64,000 nucleotides of DNA from Sphaerisporangium corydalis (GTDB lineage: Bacteria; Actinomycetota; Actinomycetes; Streptosporangiales; Streptosporangiaceae), in assembly GCF_025506355.1 (NCBI RefSeq), contig NZ_JANZYP010000060.1, positions 1 through 64,000 on the forward strand, written 5' to 3'. Positions 1 through 8,389 of this stretch are shown piece after piece (positions within the stretch are counted from its first letter, which is position 1; each line of letters begins with the position of its first letter). The position numbers and the translations under genes were made by a program. A model generated the notes under the pieces. The model had not been told where the DNA came from, did not search any database, and was given only the letters and a program-made list of their open reading frames with translations.

Positions 1-117
1 GCTGGCTGCTGCTGATGCGGGGGTGGTCAGGGCGGACATCAGTTGCGACGATGACACCGCGGCCAGGGCGGATCCCGACATGACAGAGGTCATGAACCTC
101 CGGCGCGAAACGGCCAC
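1..117 (-). CDS. Tat-exported protein, N-terminus only (cut by window edge)
   Basis: A reading frame on the minus strand begins at a GTG (115-117) and runs off the left edge, giving 39 codons. An AAGGAG ribosome binding site lies at 123-128, five bases upstream. The N-terminus reads VAVSRRRFMTS, which fits the twin-arginine consensus (S-R-R-x-F). A moderately hydrophobic stretch follows and ends in TTPASAAAS, a likely signal peptidase region. The product is therefore probably folded in the cytoplasm and exported by the Tat pathway, as many cofactor-containing or hydrolytic actinobacterial enzymes are. Its enzymatic domain lies outside the window, so no function can be assigned. Confidence 0.72.
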   Translation of the reverse strand, partial: MAVSRRRFMTSVMSGSALAAVSSSQLMSALTTPASAAAS

Positions 118-779
118 GCGAACTCCTTCGACTAGAGCGGGTGTCGTGCTCACCGCGTCTGCTGAAGGTGGAGCCGGCGGAGCCTTCGCGTTCGCTCGGC
201 GGATCGTCGCTCATCGCGATCGAGGCCGGGGGCGGCCGGGGGCGGCGATGAGCGTTCACCGCGTCGCGAGGGGAGCTCGGCGGCCCGTTCCCTTGGATCA
301 GGCCTGATGCCGACAGAACACCACCAGGAGACACGAAGCGGCAAATGTCATCGCCGACGTAACATCGGACCGCTTCTCCCATCCTGACAGGATCTGACAC
401 ACGAACGCAACACTTGGCGATCAGTCCGAAATTTCCAGGTAACCCCAGGCAGGACGGGCGGCGTATCGCCCCTGCACTGGAGCGGTCCAGGGCCGCGCAC
501 CCCGTTCGCCGTCCGGACGACGCCCGCCAGTCATCGGATCTCTCTTGGGTCGCCAGGGCTCGTGAGGCGGTTCTCTCCCGGATCGGCCGGTCCGGCGGAC
601 CGTCGGCGGAGGATGCCGTCCAAAAATGTTCTCTTATGTCATGAAATAAGCGCTACCTGATTTGAAGCCCCGGCATGTTGGACAATGAGTAACACGTGCG
701 CTCGGTTAGGGTCATAAACAATGGCGCGTCACTGTATTTGCGCTTGGATGGAGTAATACTAAAAGCAGAGGACAGTTTT
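118..779. other. Intergenic region, no convincing gene
   Basis: This spacer separates the divergent Tat protein (minus) and the DUF3494 protein (plus). The short frames inside it (for example 414-644) have no ribosome binding site and show no protein-like composition. From about 620 to 780 the DNA is clearly richer in A/T than its surroundings, which suits a promoter and 5' leader for the downstream gene. I could not match a known riboswitch by eye. Confidence 0.5.
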
Positions 780-2213
780 ATGAAATATCCCGGCCTGGCC
801 TTCATCGGGTCACGAAATATCGCCCGCCCATGGGCGGCGGCCCTCGCCGCCGTCGTCGCCGCGGCGGTCGTCGTCGCCACTCCCCACGCCGCGGGCGCCG
901 CCCAGGCGCCGGTGGGGCTCGGCACCGCCACCTCCTACGCGGTGCTCGCCGGGTCGGCGGTCACCAACACCGGACCCAGCGTCGTCACCGGTGACCTCGG
1001 GGTCAGCCCCGGCTCGTCGGTGACCGGCTTCCCGCCCGGCACCGTGATCGGGACGGTCCACGCCGCTGACGCCGCCGCCGTGCAGGCCCAGGTCGACCTG
1101 ACCACCGCGTACAACGACGCCGCCGGCCGGACCCCGGTCACCAGCGTGCCCACCGAACTGGGCGGCACGACGCTGACGCCCGGCGTCTACACCTCGGCGG
1201 CCGGCACCCTGGGGATCACCGGGAACCTGACCCTGGACGCCCAGGGCGACCCCCAGGCGGTCTTCATCTTCCAGGCCGCCTCCACGCTGATCACCGCGTC
1301 GGCGAGCACGGTGACGCTCATCGGGGGCGCCCAGGCGTGCAACGTGTTCTGGCAGGTCGGCAGCTCCGCCACACTGGGGACCGCCTCCGGCTTCGTCGGG
1401 ACGATCCTCGCGCTGACCTCGATCACCGCGACCACGGGCGCGACCGTCAACGGCCGCCTGCTGGCCCGCAACGGCGCCGTCACCCTGGACTCCAACACCA
1501 TCACCCGGTCCGACTGCGCGCCGCCGCCCGTCCGGACGACCACGACCACGCTGGCCACCTCGGACGCCTCGGTTCCTGTGGGGACCCCGGTCACCTTCAC
1601 CGCCACGGTGACGTCCACCGCCGGGCCCGTTCCGACCGGAGGCGTCCGCTTCACCGCCGACACCACCACCGATCTGGGCACGGTGCAACTCGACTCGGCC
1701 GGTCACGCGGCCGCGACGATCGCCAACCTGGCGCCGGGCACGCACGCGATCGTCGCCACGTATCTGGGGTCGATCTCGCTGGACACCAGCGCCTCGGCAC
1801 CGCTCACCCAGGTCATCACCGCCATCGTCCCGCCCATTCCGCCTACCCCGCCCGTCCCGCCGGTTCCGCCGGTGCCCGGCGGCCGAGGCGGCAGCGGCCA
1901 GGCCGGCAGTGGCCAAGGCAACGCCCAGGTGAACGCCGCCGACCATGTGCGCGTGCGCAGGGACTCCGTCCGCGACCACCGCGGGCGGCACCACCGCAAG
2001 GGCCGCCTGATCACGATCCGCACGCTCCACACCATCGAGGGCGTGATCGGCGAGAACCGGCGCGGAGGACACCACTCCACCACCCGATCCCGGGCCGCCA
2101 ACCACCCGCCACACCACCGCGCCCACCACAAGCCACCCAAACCCCCCCACGCCCACACCCGCATCTGGCGCCACCGCCCACCCATCTGGCGCCACCGCCC
2201 ACCCGGCAAGTAA
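780..2213 (+). CDS. Secreted DUF3494 (ice-binding-like) protein with Ig-like domain and basic tail
   Basis: This 477-residue protein starts at ATG 780, behind AGAGGA at about 767; the frame opens earlier but without a signal. Residues 1-41 form a Sec signal peptide (basic start, Ala/Val core, AGA-AQ cleavage region). Residues about 43-245 match the DUF3494 ice-binding beta-solenoid family, with the typical LGTATSYAVLAGSAVTNTG start and GVSPGSSVTGFPPGTV segment. An Ig-like repeat domain follows (about 250-345), then a Pro-rich linker (PPIPPTPPVPPVPPVP). A His/Arg/Pro-rich tail to the end includes a repeated IWRHRPP. In soil actinomycetes DUF3494 proteins are usually taken as surface adhesins or matrix binders; actual ice binding is not implied. 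The basic tail may bind cell-wall polyanions (inference). Confidence 0.85.
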   Translation: MKYPGLAFIGSRNIARPWAAALAAVVAAAVVVATPHAAGAAQAPVGLGTATSYAVLAGSAVTNTGPSVVTGDLGVSPGSSVTGFPPGTVIGTVHAADAAAVQAQVDLTTAYNDAAGRTPVTSVPTELGGTTLTPGVYTSAAGTLGITGNLTLDAQGDPQAVFIFQAASTLITASASTVTLIGGAQACNVFWQVGSSATLGTASGFVGTILALTSITATTGATVNGRLLARNGAVTLDSNTITRSDCAPPPVRTTTTTLATSDASVPVGTPVTFTATVTSTAGPVPTGGVRFTADTTTDLGTVQLDSAGHAAATIANLAPGTHAIVATYLGSISLDTSASAPLTQVITAIVPPIPPTPPVPPVPPVPGGRGGSGQAGSGQGNAQVNAADHVRVRRDSVRDHRGRHHRKGRLITIRTLHTIEGVIGENRRGGHHSTTRSRAANHPPHHRAHHKPPKPPHAHTRIWRHRPPIWRHRPPGK

Positions 2214-2525
2214 CCTCCAACCCGACCCGGAGCCGGCCCTCTCGATCAAAGCGGGCCGACTCCGCCCCCCAACCGAACCCCTCGCCCGCCTCCGGGAATC
2301 CGCCGTCCTCCTATCTGTGACCTCAAGGCGCTGGACGGGACCGGCATCGCGGTCCGGATCGTGGGAGGGGGCGTGGCTTTCGCGAGGGGAGATGTGTGTT
2401 GGGGGTTGCATGTACTGGCTTGTGGCGGTTCTGGGTTGGCAGATGAGTTGTCATTCGGTCAAGTAGCGGGAATGCTGGATTCGCGGTCACCCGCGTCAGG
2501 CCGGGTGAGGGCGAAGGAGGACCCG
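2214..2525. other. Intergenic spacer, no gene seen
   Basis: About 310 bases between the DUF3494 gene and the molybdopterin-fold gene. Frames crossing it lack a start signal. The stretch around 2400-2470 is relatively T-rich and may carry the promoter for the gene at 2526. No clear terminator hairpin was found. Confidence 0.4.
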
Positions 2526-3017
2526 ATGCGGCTCACGCCGATCGACGCTCCGGCCGATGTCTCCGTTCGCGGACGGTTCCGGCTGCTGGGCGACCCGCGA
2601 CGACCCGGGGGGTGGAGCGTGCCGGACCTGCGGGCGATCCCGCAGCGGGAGGCCGAGGTGACCTTCGCGTGCCGCACCTCGGGAATGCGGCGGCATCACT
2701 TCGCCGGGCCCCTGCTGGTGGACGTGGCCCGCGCGGCCGAGCCGACCTTCGACCCGTCCGAGCGCAAGGACCGGCTGCGGTTCCTGGTGTCGGTGCTGGG
2801 CGCCGACGGCCACCACGCGGTGCTGTCCTGGGGGGAGATCGACCCGGAGTTCGGCAACGTCGAGGCGCTGGTCGGCGTCCGGATGGACGGGCGGGACCTG
2901 GACGAGCAGGGCCCCCACCTGGTGGTGCCCGGCGACCGCTGCGGCGGCCGGCAGATCAGCCGCATCGTGGAAATCCGCGTCTGCGCCGACGCCCGCCTGT
3001 GGGGCGCCGGGGGCTGA
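2526..3017 (+). CDS. Small molybdopterin-binding-fold (sulfite oxidase-like) protein
   Basis: The 163-residue product starts at ATG 2526 with AAGGAGG five bases upstream, which decides against the earlier in-frame start. The sequence follows the oxidoreductase molybdopterin-binding domain family. Marks are a WSVPDLRAIPQ segment, the VTFACR strand carrying the family's conserved cysteine, a RHHFAGPLLVDV strand, HHAVLSWGEIDPEFG, and a LVVPGDRCGGRQIS loop near the end. The protein is a single domain without a signal peptide, a haem domain or the dimerisation domain of full sulfite oxidases, so it may be cytoplasmic. Whether it binds Mo-cofactor or is a degenerate relative cannot be told. Neighbours give no pathway. 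Confidence 0.7.
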   Translation: MRLTPIDAPADVSVRGRFRLLGDPRRPGGWSVPDLRAIPQREAEVTFACRTSGMRRHHFAGPLLVDVARAAEPTFDPSERKDRLRFLVSVLGADGHHAVLSWGEIDPEFGNVEALVGVRMDGRDLDEQGPHLVVPGDRCGGRQISRIVEIRVCADARLWGAGG

Positions 3018-3238
3018 GGCGCCGGTGACCGTGGCGTTCGGTGAGGGTGGGCGGGGCCGGTTGTCGGGCCGTGGGTGCCGTTCGGCGTCGGCAAAGTGGA
3101 AACAACAGACGTATCCGTGCCGTCACCGTATGCTTTGGCTTCTTCGGGATGCCCGGGCGCGGGCGGCGCGGTCTCCTCAGGGGGCTCCCGCCGGGACGTC
3201 GCCCTCCGGCTCAGGACGAACGGAACGTGGGGGACGGC

Positions 3239-3667
3239 ATGGCCATTGAGCGGTGCGACAGCTGCCGGGGAGTGCTCACGGCGTCCGATCCTGGCCGTTA
3301 CACCCTGCTCAGGGCCCGGCTGATCGTCGCCCACGGCTACTGCCGATGCACCGTGCGGCTCACCGACCCCGACCCCGACCGGTTCTCCGAGACGACCGCC
3401 GACCTCGCCCGGCCCGTCGGTACGGCCGCCGACCCCGACCGGCTGTTCGACACGGCCGCCGGCCCCGGCCGATCCTTCGACACGGCCACCGACCGATCCT
3501 TTGAGACCGCCGCCGACCGAGCCTTCGAGACGGGCCCCGTGCCCATTCCTGGGCGGACGCGGCCGTACGACAGGCCTCGCGGGGCGGGGGACTCCGCACC
3601 GCACGGCCAGGACATGGCCGGCCTGCCCGGCGAGCGCGTGGCGGAACAGGCGCGCGCCGCCCGGTGA
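3239..3667 (+). CDS. Hypothetical protein with N-terminal Cys pairs and degenerate repeats
   Basis: The most natural start is ATG 3239 (MAIERCDSCRG), giving 142 residues. The first 45 residues hold two Cys pairs (CDSC and CRC), which could bind zinc. Residues about 42-100 consist of imperfect repeats rich in Asp, Pro, Arg and Ala (DPDRF, DTAAGPGRSFDTAT, FETAADRAFET), so the region is low complexity and probably disordered. The ribosome binding site is weak (GGGGGAC overlapping the start region). No family is recognised. It could be a real small protein or a coincidental frame in repetitive DNA. Confidence 0.4.
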   Translation: MAIERCDSCRGVLTASDPGRYTLLRARLIVAHGYCRCTVRLTDPDPDRFSETTADLARPVGTAADPDRLFDTAAGPGRSFDTATDRSFETAADRAFETGPVPIPGRTRPYDRPRGAGDSAPHGQDMAGLPGERVAEQARAAR

Positions 3668-4004
3668 CACCGCCATCGGCCCCGCCACCGGCGGCTCCTG
3701 GCTCCTAGGGGGACGGTTCGAGGGACGCGCGAGGTTCTGAAGGGTCCCCGGTTCCAGGGACGAGGGGTTTCCAAGGACAACGGGGTCTGAGGCGCCGGGG
3801 CTTGGGACGGCGGCTTCGGGGGCCGCAGGGTTCCTGGGACGGCGGGTTCGGGGGCCGCAGGGTTCCTGGGACGGCGGGTTCGGGGGCCGCAGGGTTCCTG
3901 GGACGGCGGGTTCGGGGGCCGCAGGGTTCCTGGGACGGCGGGTTCGGGGGCCGCAGGGGTCCAGGGGCGGCGGGTTCCACGTGTGGCGCGTTCGGGGGAG
4001 TGGG
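3668..4004. other. Convergent gene-end spacer filled by tandem repeat
   Basis: This spacer lies between the 3' ends of the hypothetical gene (plus) and the dienelactone hydrolase gene (minus). It contains no credible gene. Most of it is the 32-bp tandem repeat listed separately, flanked by G-rich sequence of similar style. Confidence 0.6.
3808..3958. repeat. 32-bp tandem repeat, about 4.5 copies
   Basis: The marker TTCGGGGG recurs at 3815, 3847, 3879, 3911 and 3943, exactly 32 bases apart. The unit contains GGGCCGCAGGGTTCCTGGGA. Internal copies are identical by eye; the first and last are diverged. The period is not a multiple of three, so this is not a coding repeat. It sits between converging genes. 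Confidence 0.9.
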
Positions 4005-4724
4005 TCAGTGGAGGTGTTCGGCGAAGAAGGCGTCGATGCGGTGCCAGGCGTCGGCGGCGGAGACCGGTTCCGGGCCCATGCCGGCCACCCGCAGCAGCGG
4101 GCGCAGGACGCGCGGCCCGGTCTCGGCGTCGTTGAGGAAGGCGTGGCCGGCGTCGGGGTACTTCTTCACGTCGTGCGGGACCCCGGCCCTGGTCAGGGCC
4201 GCCTCCAGCTTCGGCGCCAGGTTCCGCATCGCACGGTCGCGGCCCCCGTACGTGCCGACCACCGGGCAGGCGCCGGCCAGGACCGCGTCCAGGTCGCGGG
4301 GCAGCTGCCCGTAGTTGGCCGACGCCACGTCGAACGTGCCGGCGGTCAGCAGGGCGAAGCCGCCGCCCATGCAGAAGCCGATCACACCGACCTTCCCCGT
4401 GCACTCCGGCGAGGACGCGAGCCACGTGCGCGCCGCCTCGATGTCGGCGAGCGCCCGGCCCCGGCCCTGGACCAGGGCGCGCATCGTGGAGACCAGGCAG
4501 CGCATGGTGCCGCCCGCGCTGAACAGGTCGACCGCGAGGGTCAGGTAACCGGCGGCGGCGAGGCGCTCGGCCTGGCGGCGCATGACGTCGTCGAGCCCGA
4601 ACACCTCGTGGATCATGACGACGCCGGGCCACGGGCCGGGCGTGGCCGGTGTCATGAGCAGGCCGCGCAGGGGCTGCGACCCGCCAAGCTCCTTGGCGAT
4701 ACCGGTAAGGTCTACTTCGGTCAT
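4005..4724 (-). CDS. Dienelactone hydrolase family protein
   Basis: The 239-residue alpha/beta hydrolase has the dienelactone hydrolase layout: HEVFGLDD near residue 39-46 with the conserved Glu40, the nucleophile elbow GFCMGG with Cys118, Asp163 in the GGRDRA turn, and His194 in DAGHAF, forming a Cys-Asp-His triad. A GGGGGAGAA ribosome binding site directly precedes the ATG. There is no signal peptide, so it should act in the cytoplasm. The family hydrolyses lactones such as dienelactones in chloroaromatic breakdown, but many members have unknown esters as substrates. No aromatic pathway genes lie nearby, so the substrate is open. Confidence 0.87.
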   Translation of the reverse strand: MTEVDLTGIAKELGGSQPLRGLLMTPATPGPWPGVVMIHEVFGLDDVMRRQAERLAAAGYLTLAVDLFSAGGTMRCLVSTMRALVQGRGRALADIEAARTWLASSPECTGKVGVIGFCMGGGFALLTAGTFDVASANYGQLPRDLDAVLAGACPVVGTYGGRDRAMRNLAPKLEAALTRAGVPHDVKKYPDAGHAFLNDAETGPRVLRPLLRVAGMGPEPVSAADAWHRIDAFFAEHLH

Positions 4725-5203
4725 TTCTCCCCCGTGGGTGAGACCTCGCGCTCGTGGTGCCCGGGGTCGTCTATTCCTCCGGCGGCGAGCCGTGGCGGGG
4801 TGGCCACGTTGCCGGTGGTAGGACAGGGGGACCTTGGTGCGGCGCCGTCCGATGGTGTGACCCCTTGAACGTTAGCCGCCCGGGAGCCCGTGTGCGGGCA
4901 CCGGGCCGCCGACCGCGCGCCCTGTCCCGACGGCACCCTGACCACCGCCCAGTCCCGTGGCGGCCCAAGACACCCTGACCGCTGCCCATCTCACCGGCCC
5001 GGCGACCACGGACGCCCTGACCACCGCCCGGCACCCCGAGGCACATTGACCCACTGCCCGTCTGTCCAGGCCGGGCGGCCCGAGGCACCCTGACCACCGC
5101 TCACCACCGGCAACCCAAGGAACGCTGACCTGCTGCCCGTCTGTCCAGGCCGGGCGGCCCGAGGCACCCTGACCACCATCACCCGGCGACCCAAGGAACG
5201 GAC
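4725..5203. other. Intergenic spacer between divergent genes, with degenerate repeats
   Basis: About 480 bases between the dienelactone hydrolase (minus) and the MFS gene (plus). From about 4930 to 5180 the motif CACCCTGACC or a close variant recurs irregularly, including one exact 45-bp duplication. No gene with a ribosome binding site is visible. Promoters for both flanking genes should lie here but no consensus is clear. Confidence 0.5.
5054..5177. repeat. 45-bp direct repeat, spacing 79 bp
   Basis: The 45 bases starting CTGCCCGTCTGTCCAGGCCG occur at 5054-5098 and again at 5133-5177, identical by eye. Weaker relatives of the CCTGACCACC end lie at about 4936, 4976 and 5016. The second copy ends 26 bases before the MFS start codon. 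Confidence 0.85.
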
Positions 5204-6553
5204 ATGGCACGACGACGCCTGATCATGGACATCGGCCCGCTGAAGGAGTCGCCGCCCTTCCGGCGCCTGTGGGCGGGGTCGGTCCTGTCGGCCGTCGGCG
5301 CTCAGATGACCTCCTTCGCGGTCGCCCTGCAGGTCTACACCCTCACGCGCTCCTCGATCGCCGTCGGCATGGTGGGGCTGGCCTCGGCCGTCCCCTCGAT
5401 CGTGTTCGGGCTGGCCGGCGGGTCCGTCATCGACGCGTTCGACCGGCGCAGGCTCGTGCTGGTGACCAGCGGCGGCCTGGCCCTGGTGTCGGTCGCGTTC
5501 GCGGTGCAGGCGTTCGCCGAGTACGACCGGCTGTGGCCGCTGTACCTGCTGGTCGCGCTCCAGTCCCTGCTCGGCGCCCTCGACGGCCCGGCCCGGCGGA
5601 CGTTCCTGCCCCGGCTGCTCCCGGCCGAACGGATCCCGGCGGGCGCCGCGCTCACCATGTTCATCTTCCACGCCAGCGCCACCGCCGGCCCCGGGCTCGG
5701 CGGCGTGGTGGCGAGCGCCTGGGGACTGAAGATGTGCTACCTCGTCGACGCGCTCAGCTTCGCCGCCTCCCTGTACGGGATCGTCCGCCTGCCGGCGATG
5801 CCGCCCGAGGGGGGCGCCACGCGGCCCGGACTGAGTGCGGTCGCGGACGGCTTCCGGTTCATCCGCGGCAACCGGATCATCGGCGGCGCCTTCCTCGCCG
5901 ACATGAGCGCCACCTTCTTCGGGATGCCGCTCGCGCTGTTCCCCGCGATCAACGCCGAGCACTTCGGCGGGAGCGCGCAGACGCTCGGGCTGCTCACCGC
6001 GGCGCCGGCCGTCGGCGGCATCATCGGTTCGTCGCTGTCGGGATGGGTCGGCCAGGTGTCCCGCCAGGGACGCGCCATGCTGATCGCCGGTGCCATCTGG
6101 GGCGCCGGGCTCACCGGGTTCGGGCTGGCGGGCAGCCTGTGGCTCGCCCTGTCGCTGCTGGCGCTCGCGGGCGCGGCCGACGTGATCAGCGTGGTGTTCC
6201 GCACGACGGTCGTGCAGGTCGCGACCCCCGACCGCTACCTCGGCAGGGTCAGCGCCGCCGAGTACGTCGTGGGCGTGGGCTGCCCGCAGCTCGGGAACTT
6301 CAGGGCGGGTGCGGTCGGCTCGCTCACCTCGCCGGCCGCTGGCATCGTCAGCGGCGGCCTCGCCACGATCGCCGGGGCCGCCCTGATCGGCCTGACCATC
6401 CCGGCCCTGTCCCGCTACCGTGCCCACCCCGCCCCCGACGCCGCCGACCGTCCCACCCCCGACACACCCGGCCACCCCGCCCCCGCCGCCCCTGACGCCC
6501 CTGACGCCGCCGACCGGCTCGCCGAGGACGGTTCCACGAGGGGGTCGTTCTAG
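5204..6553 (+). CDS. MFS transporter, EntS-like exporter type
   Basis: The 449-residue protein has about twelve hydrophobic segments between residues 20 and 405. It fits the EntS/MFS-3 branch, with a LWAGSVLSAVGAQMTSFAV first helix and an AFDRRRLVL loop after helix 2 that stands for motif A. The start at ATG 5204 has AAGGAAC five bases upstream; MDIGPL seven codons later is an alternative. This branch exports small molecules such as siderophores and drugs, but the substrate is not inferable here. The C-terminal 45 residues are a hydrophilic Asp/Pro/Ala-rich tail. Its stop codon overlaps that of the converging CadD-like gene by three bases. Confidence 0.85.
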   Translation: MARRRLIMDIGPLKESPPFRRLWAGSVLSAVGAQMTSFAVALQVYTLTRSSIAVGMVGLASAVPSIVFGLAGGSVIDAFDRRRLVLVTSGGLALVSVAFAVQAFAEYDRLWPLYLLVALQSLLGALDGPARRTFLPRLLPAERIPAGAALTMFIFHASATAGPGLGGVVASAWGLKMCYLVDALSFAASLYGIVRLPAMPPEGGATRPGLSAVADGFRFIRGNRIIGGAFLADMSATFFGMPLALFPAINAEHFGGSAQTLGLLTAAPAVGGIIGSSLSGWVGQVSRQGRAMLIAGAIWGAGLTGFGLAGSLWLALSLLALAGAADVISVVFRTTVVQVATPDRYLGRVSAAEYVVGVGCPQLGNFRAGAVGSLTSPAAGIVSGGLATIAGAALIGLTIPALSRYRAHPAPDAADRPTPDTPGHPAPAAPDAPDAADRLAEDGSTRGSF

Positions 6554-7158
6554 AGGAGCAGGCCGACCACGCCGGATTCGGTGACGATGAACGTGCCGAT
6601 GGCCACGAACACCACCGGCACGATCCATCGGCCGTGGCGTTCCACGACGGCGATGACCTTCGTGTGAGATCCGAGCAGGGAGCCGGCGACGCACCACACG
6701 GCCACGCCGGCGGCGAACACGGCGATGGTCGCCGCGGTCGCGCCGGCCCCGACGGCGCGGAACACCGGCGTGTACACCGAGATGTTGTCGGCCCCGTTGG
6801 CCACGGTCACGCCCATCACCGGGAGCAGGCCGCCCGCCACCACGGGGGAGGGGTCGTCGCCGCTCCCGCGTATGGCCCGCACCAGGCCGCGTACCCCGAG
6901 CGCGAACGGGACCAGGCCCAGCAGGCCCGCCCAGGCGTCGGGCACGACCGTCAGGCCGAGCGCGGCGACCACCGACACCACGACCAGCGCCCCGACCCCC
7001 AGGTACTGCCCGGCCCAGATCTGCCACACCCTCGGCGCGCCGGCGGCCCGCGCGGACAGGAACAGCACGGTCAGCACGATGAGGTCGTCAACGTTGGTCC
7101 CGGCGAACATCCCCGCCGCCGTGGCGACCGTCCCGCCGACCCCGCCGACCCCGTCCAT
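6550..7158 (-). CDS. CadD-like cadmium resistance transporter
   Basis: The 202-residue integral membrane protein matches the CadD family of putative cadmium efflux transporters. It has a GMFAGTNVDDLIVL segment near the N-terminus, a second related GVTVANGADNISVYTPVF segment in the middle, and about six hydrophobic helices. The repeated NxDD/NGADN acidic motifs are where the family is thought to handle cations. No CadC/ArsR metal sensor lies nearby, so metal induction is not evident. It converges on, and overlaps by three bases, the MFS gene. Confidence 0.83.
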   Translation of the reverse strand: MDGVGGVGGTVATAAGMFAGTNVDDLIVLTVLFLSARAAGAPRVWQIWAGQYLGVGALVVVSVVAALGLTVVPDAWAGLLGLVPFALGVRGLVRAIRGSGDDPSPVVAGGLLPVMGVTVANGADNISVYTPVFRAVGAGATAATIAVFAAGVAVWCVAGSLLGSHTKVIAVVERHGRWIVPVVFVAIGTFIVTESGVVGLLL

Positions 7159-7216
7159 GACCGGAGAACCTACCGCCTCCGCGCCGGGGGCGTCGCGGGG
7201 CCGTTATCGTTTCGGG

Positions 7217-7717
7217 ATGGTGCGTTGGAGGGTCGCCGGTGCGGTGGCCGCCGTGGTGGTCGTGGGCGCGGGGCTGGGCGTCCGGGCGGCGGTCGGCGGG
7301 CCGGCCGGAAAGTACGCGGGCGACCTGCTCTACACCCTGCTGCTGTACGCGCTCGTCATCGTGGCGGCGCCGCGCGCGCGTCCGGTCCGGGTGGCGGCCG
7401 TCGCGCTGGGCGTGAGCTGGCTGGCCGAGTTCGCCCAGCTCACCGGCGTACCGGCCGAGCTGTCCGCGCGCAGTACGCTGGCCCGCCTGGTCCTCGGTTC
7501 CACCTTCAACCCGCCGGACCTGCTCTGGTACGCCGTGGGCGCCCTCCTCGGCTGGGCCCTCCACACCGCTCCCACCCGACTCTGGCCCGCCACCGGACTC
7601 CGCCCCGAGCCGCGGGCCGCCAACGAACTCCGCCCCGAGCCGCGGCCCGCCAACGAACTTCGCCCCGAGCCGCGGCCCGCCAACGAACTCCGGCCCGAGC
7701 CGCGGCCCCCCACCTGA
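7217..7717 (+). CDS. DUF2809 membrane protein with C-terminal decapeptide repeats
   Basis: The 166-residue product starts at ATG 7217. It has about four hydrophobic segments and the DUF2809 signatures GKYAGDLLYTLLLYALV and SWLAEFAQL, ending with the STFNPPDLLWYAVGALLG helix. Function in the family is unknown. After residue 125 the sequence becomes four imperfect copies of a ten-residue unit (ELRPEPRPAN), encoded by a 30-bp DNA repeat. This tail is not part of the family and looks like a recent expansion that stayed in frame. Confidence 0.75.
   Translation: MVRWRVAGAVAAVVVVGAGLGVRAAVGGPAGKYAGDLLYTLLLYALVIVAAPRARPVRVAAVALGVSWLAEFAQLTGVPAELSARSTLARLVLGSTFNPPDLLWYAVGALLGWALHTAPTRLWPATGLRPEPRAANELRPEPRPANELRPEPRPANELRPEPRPPT
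7591..7710 (+). repeat. 30-bp in-frame tandem repeat, 4 copies
   Basis: Units begin at 7591, 7621, 7651 and 7681, each close to CAACGAACTCCGCCCCGAGC plus ten bases. The repeat encodes ELRPEPRPAN at the C-terminus of the DUF2809 protein. Copies differ at a few positions only. Confidence 0.9.
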
Positions 7718-7790
7718 TCCCGTTCGTGTAGCCGGCCGGCCGCCGGTTCCGCCAAGGCGCCGGCCCCTGTGACCCACCTGAGGAGATGCG

Positions 7791-8312
7791 ATGGATCCGC
7801 GGCGGTACGAGAACGCAGAGCTGACCTACCCCGAGGCGGGGGCCACCCGGACGGGTGACCTGCCCGCCGGCTACGGGCATCTGCGGCGGCGCTTCGAGCT
7901 GGGCGACGGGGCCTCCCTCGGCCGCGCGGCCGACGCCCTGCTGACCTGGCGCGTGCACGCCGGAGTCGGGCTCTCCCCGCGGGCGACGGCGCCCCGGGCC
8001 GCGCCGGGTGTCATCGTGGTGTCGCGGCTCGGGATCGGGCCGGTGTCGCTGGCCGCGCCGTGCCGGGTGATCTGGACGGTCGAGGAGGACCGCCGCGCCG
8101 GGTTCGCCTACGGGACCCTCCAGGGCCATCCGGAGTCCGGCGAGGAGGCGTTCCTGCTGGAGGTGGCCGACGACGGGTCCCTGTCGTTCACGATCAGCGC
8201 CTTCACCCGGCCCGGCCGCTGGTACACGCGGCTGGCCTGGCCGCCGGCCGTCCTGGCGCAGCGGTTCTTCGCCGGCGCGTACGCCGGCGTGCTGCGCCAC
8301 CACGCCCGCTGA
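7791..8312 (+). CDS. DUF1990 family protein
   Basis: This 173-residue soluble protein matches DUF1990: LTYPEAGATRTGDLPAGY near the start, WRVHAGVGL, VIWTVEEDRRAGFAYGTLQGHPESGEEAF in the middle, and FTISAFTRPGRWYTRLAWP toward the end. The family is common in actinobacteria and its molecular role is unknown. GAGGAG six bases before ATG 7791 supports the start. A strong hairpin follows the stop, so this gene probably ends its transcript. Confidence 0.85.
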   Translation: MDPRRYENAELTYPEAGATRTGDLPAGYGHLRRRFELGDGASLGRAADALLTWRVHAGVGLSPRATAPRAAPGVIVVSRLGIGPVSLAAPCRVIWTVEEDRRAGFAYGTLQGHPESGEEAFLLEVADDGSLSFTISAFTRPGRWYTRLAWPPAVLAQRFFAGAYAGVLRHHAR

Positions 8313-8313
8313 C

Positions 8314-8341
8314 CCCGGCCCGGCCACGTGGCCGGGCCGGG
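8314..8341. terminator. Perfect 14-bp palindrome after DUF1990 gene
   Basis: CCCGGCCCGGCCAC is followed directly by its exact reverse complement, two bases after the DUF1990 stop. Actinobacterial terminators often lack a U-tract, so this may end transcription from both sides. Confidence 0.6.
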
Positions 8342-8389
8342 ACAGAGGCGGGCCTGGGCACGCGCCGAAGTCAGGACGCGCCGGGGCGG

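Noticed and set aside
414-644. Possible 76-codon gene upstream of DUF3494
   Set aside because: No ribosome binding site, random-looking composition.
810-2411. 533-codon antisense frame opposite the DUF3494 gene
   Set aside because: Composition is Gly/Arg/Asp-rich without any domain, typical of an antisense frame in GC-rich DNA; the plus-strand gene has a signal peptide and a known family.
3808-3958. CRISPR array
   Set aside because: Repeats are contiguous with no unique spacers, and no cas genes are present.
4991-7027. 678-codon antisense frame opposite the MFS gene
   Set aside because: Arg/Gly/Gln-rich, no domain, and covers both a repeat spacer and the real MFS gene.
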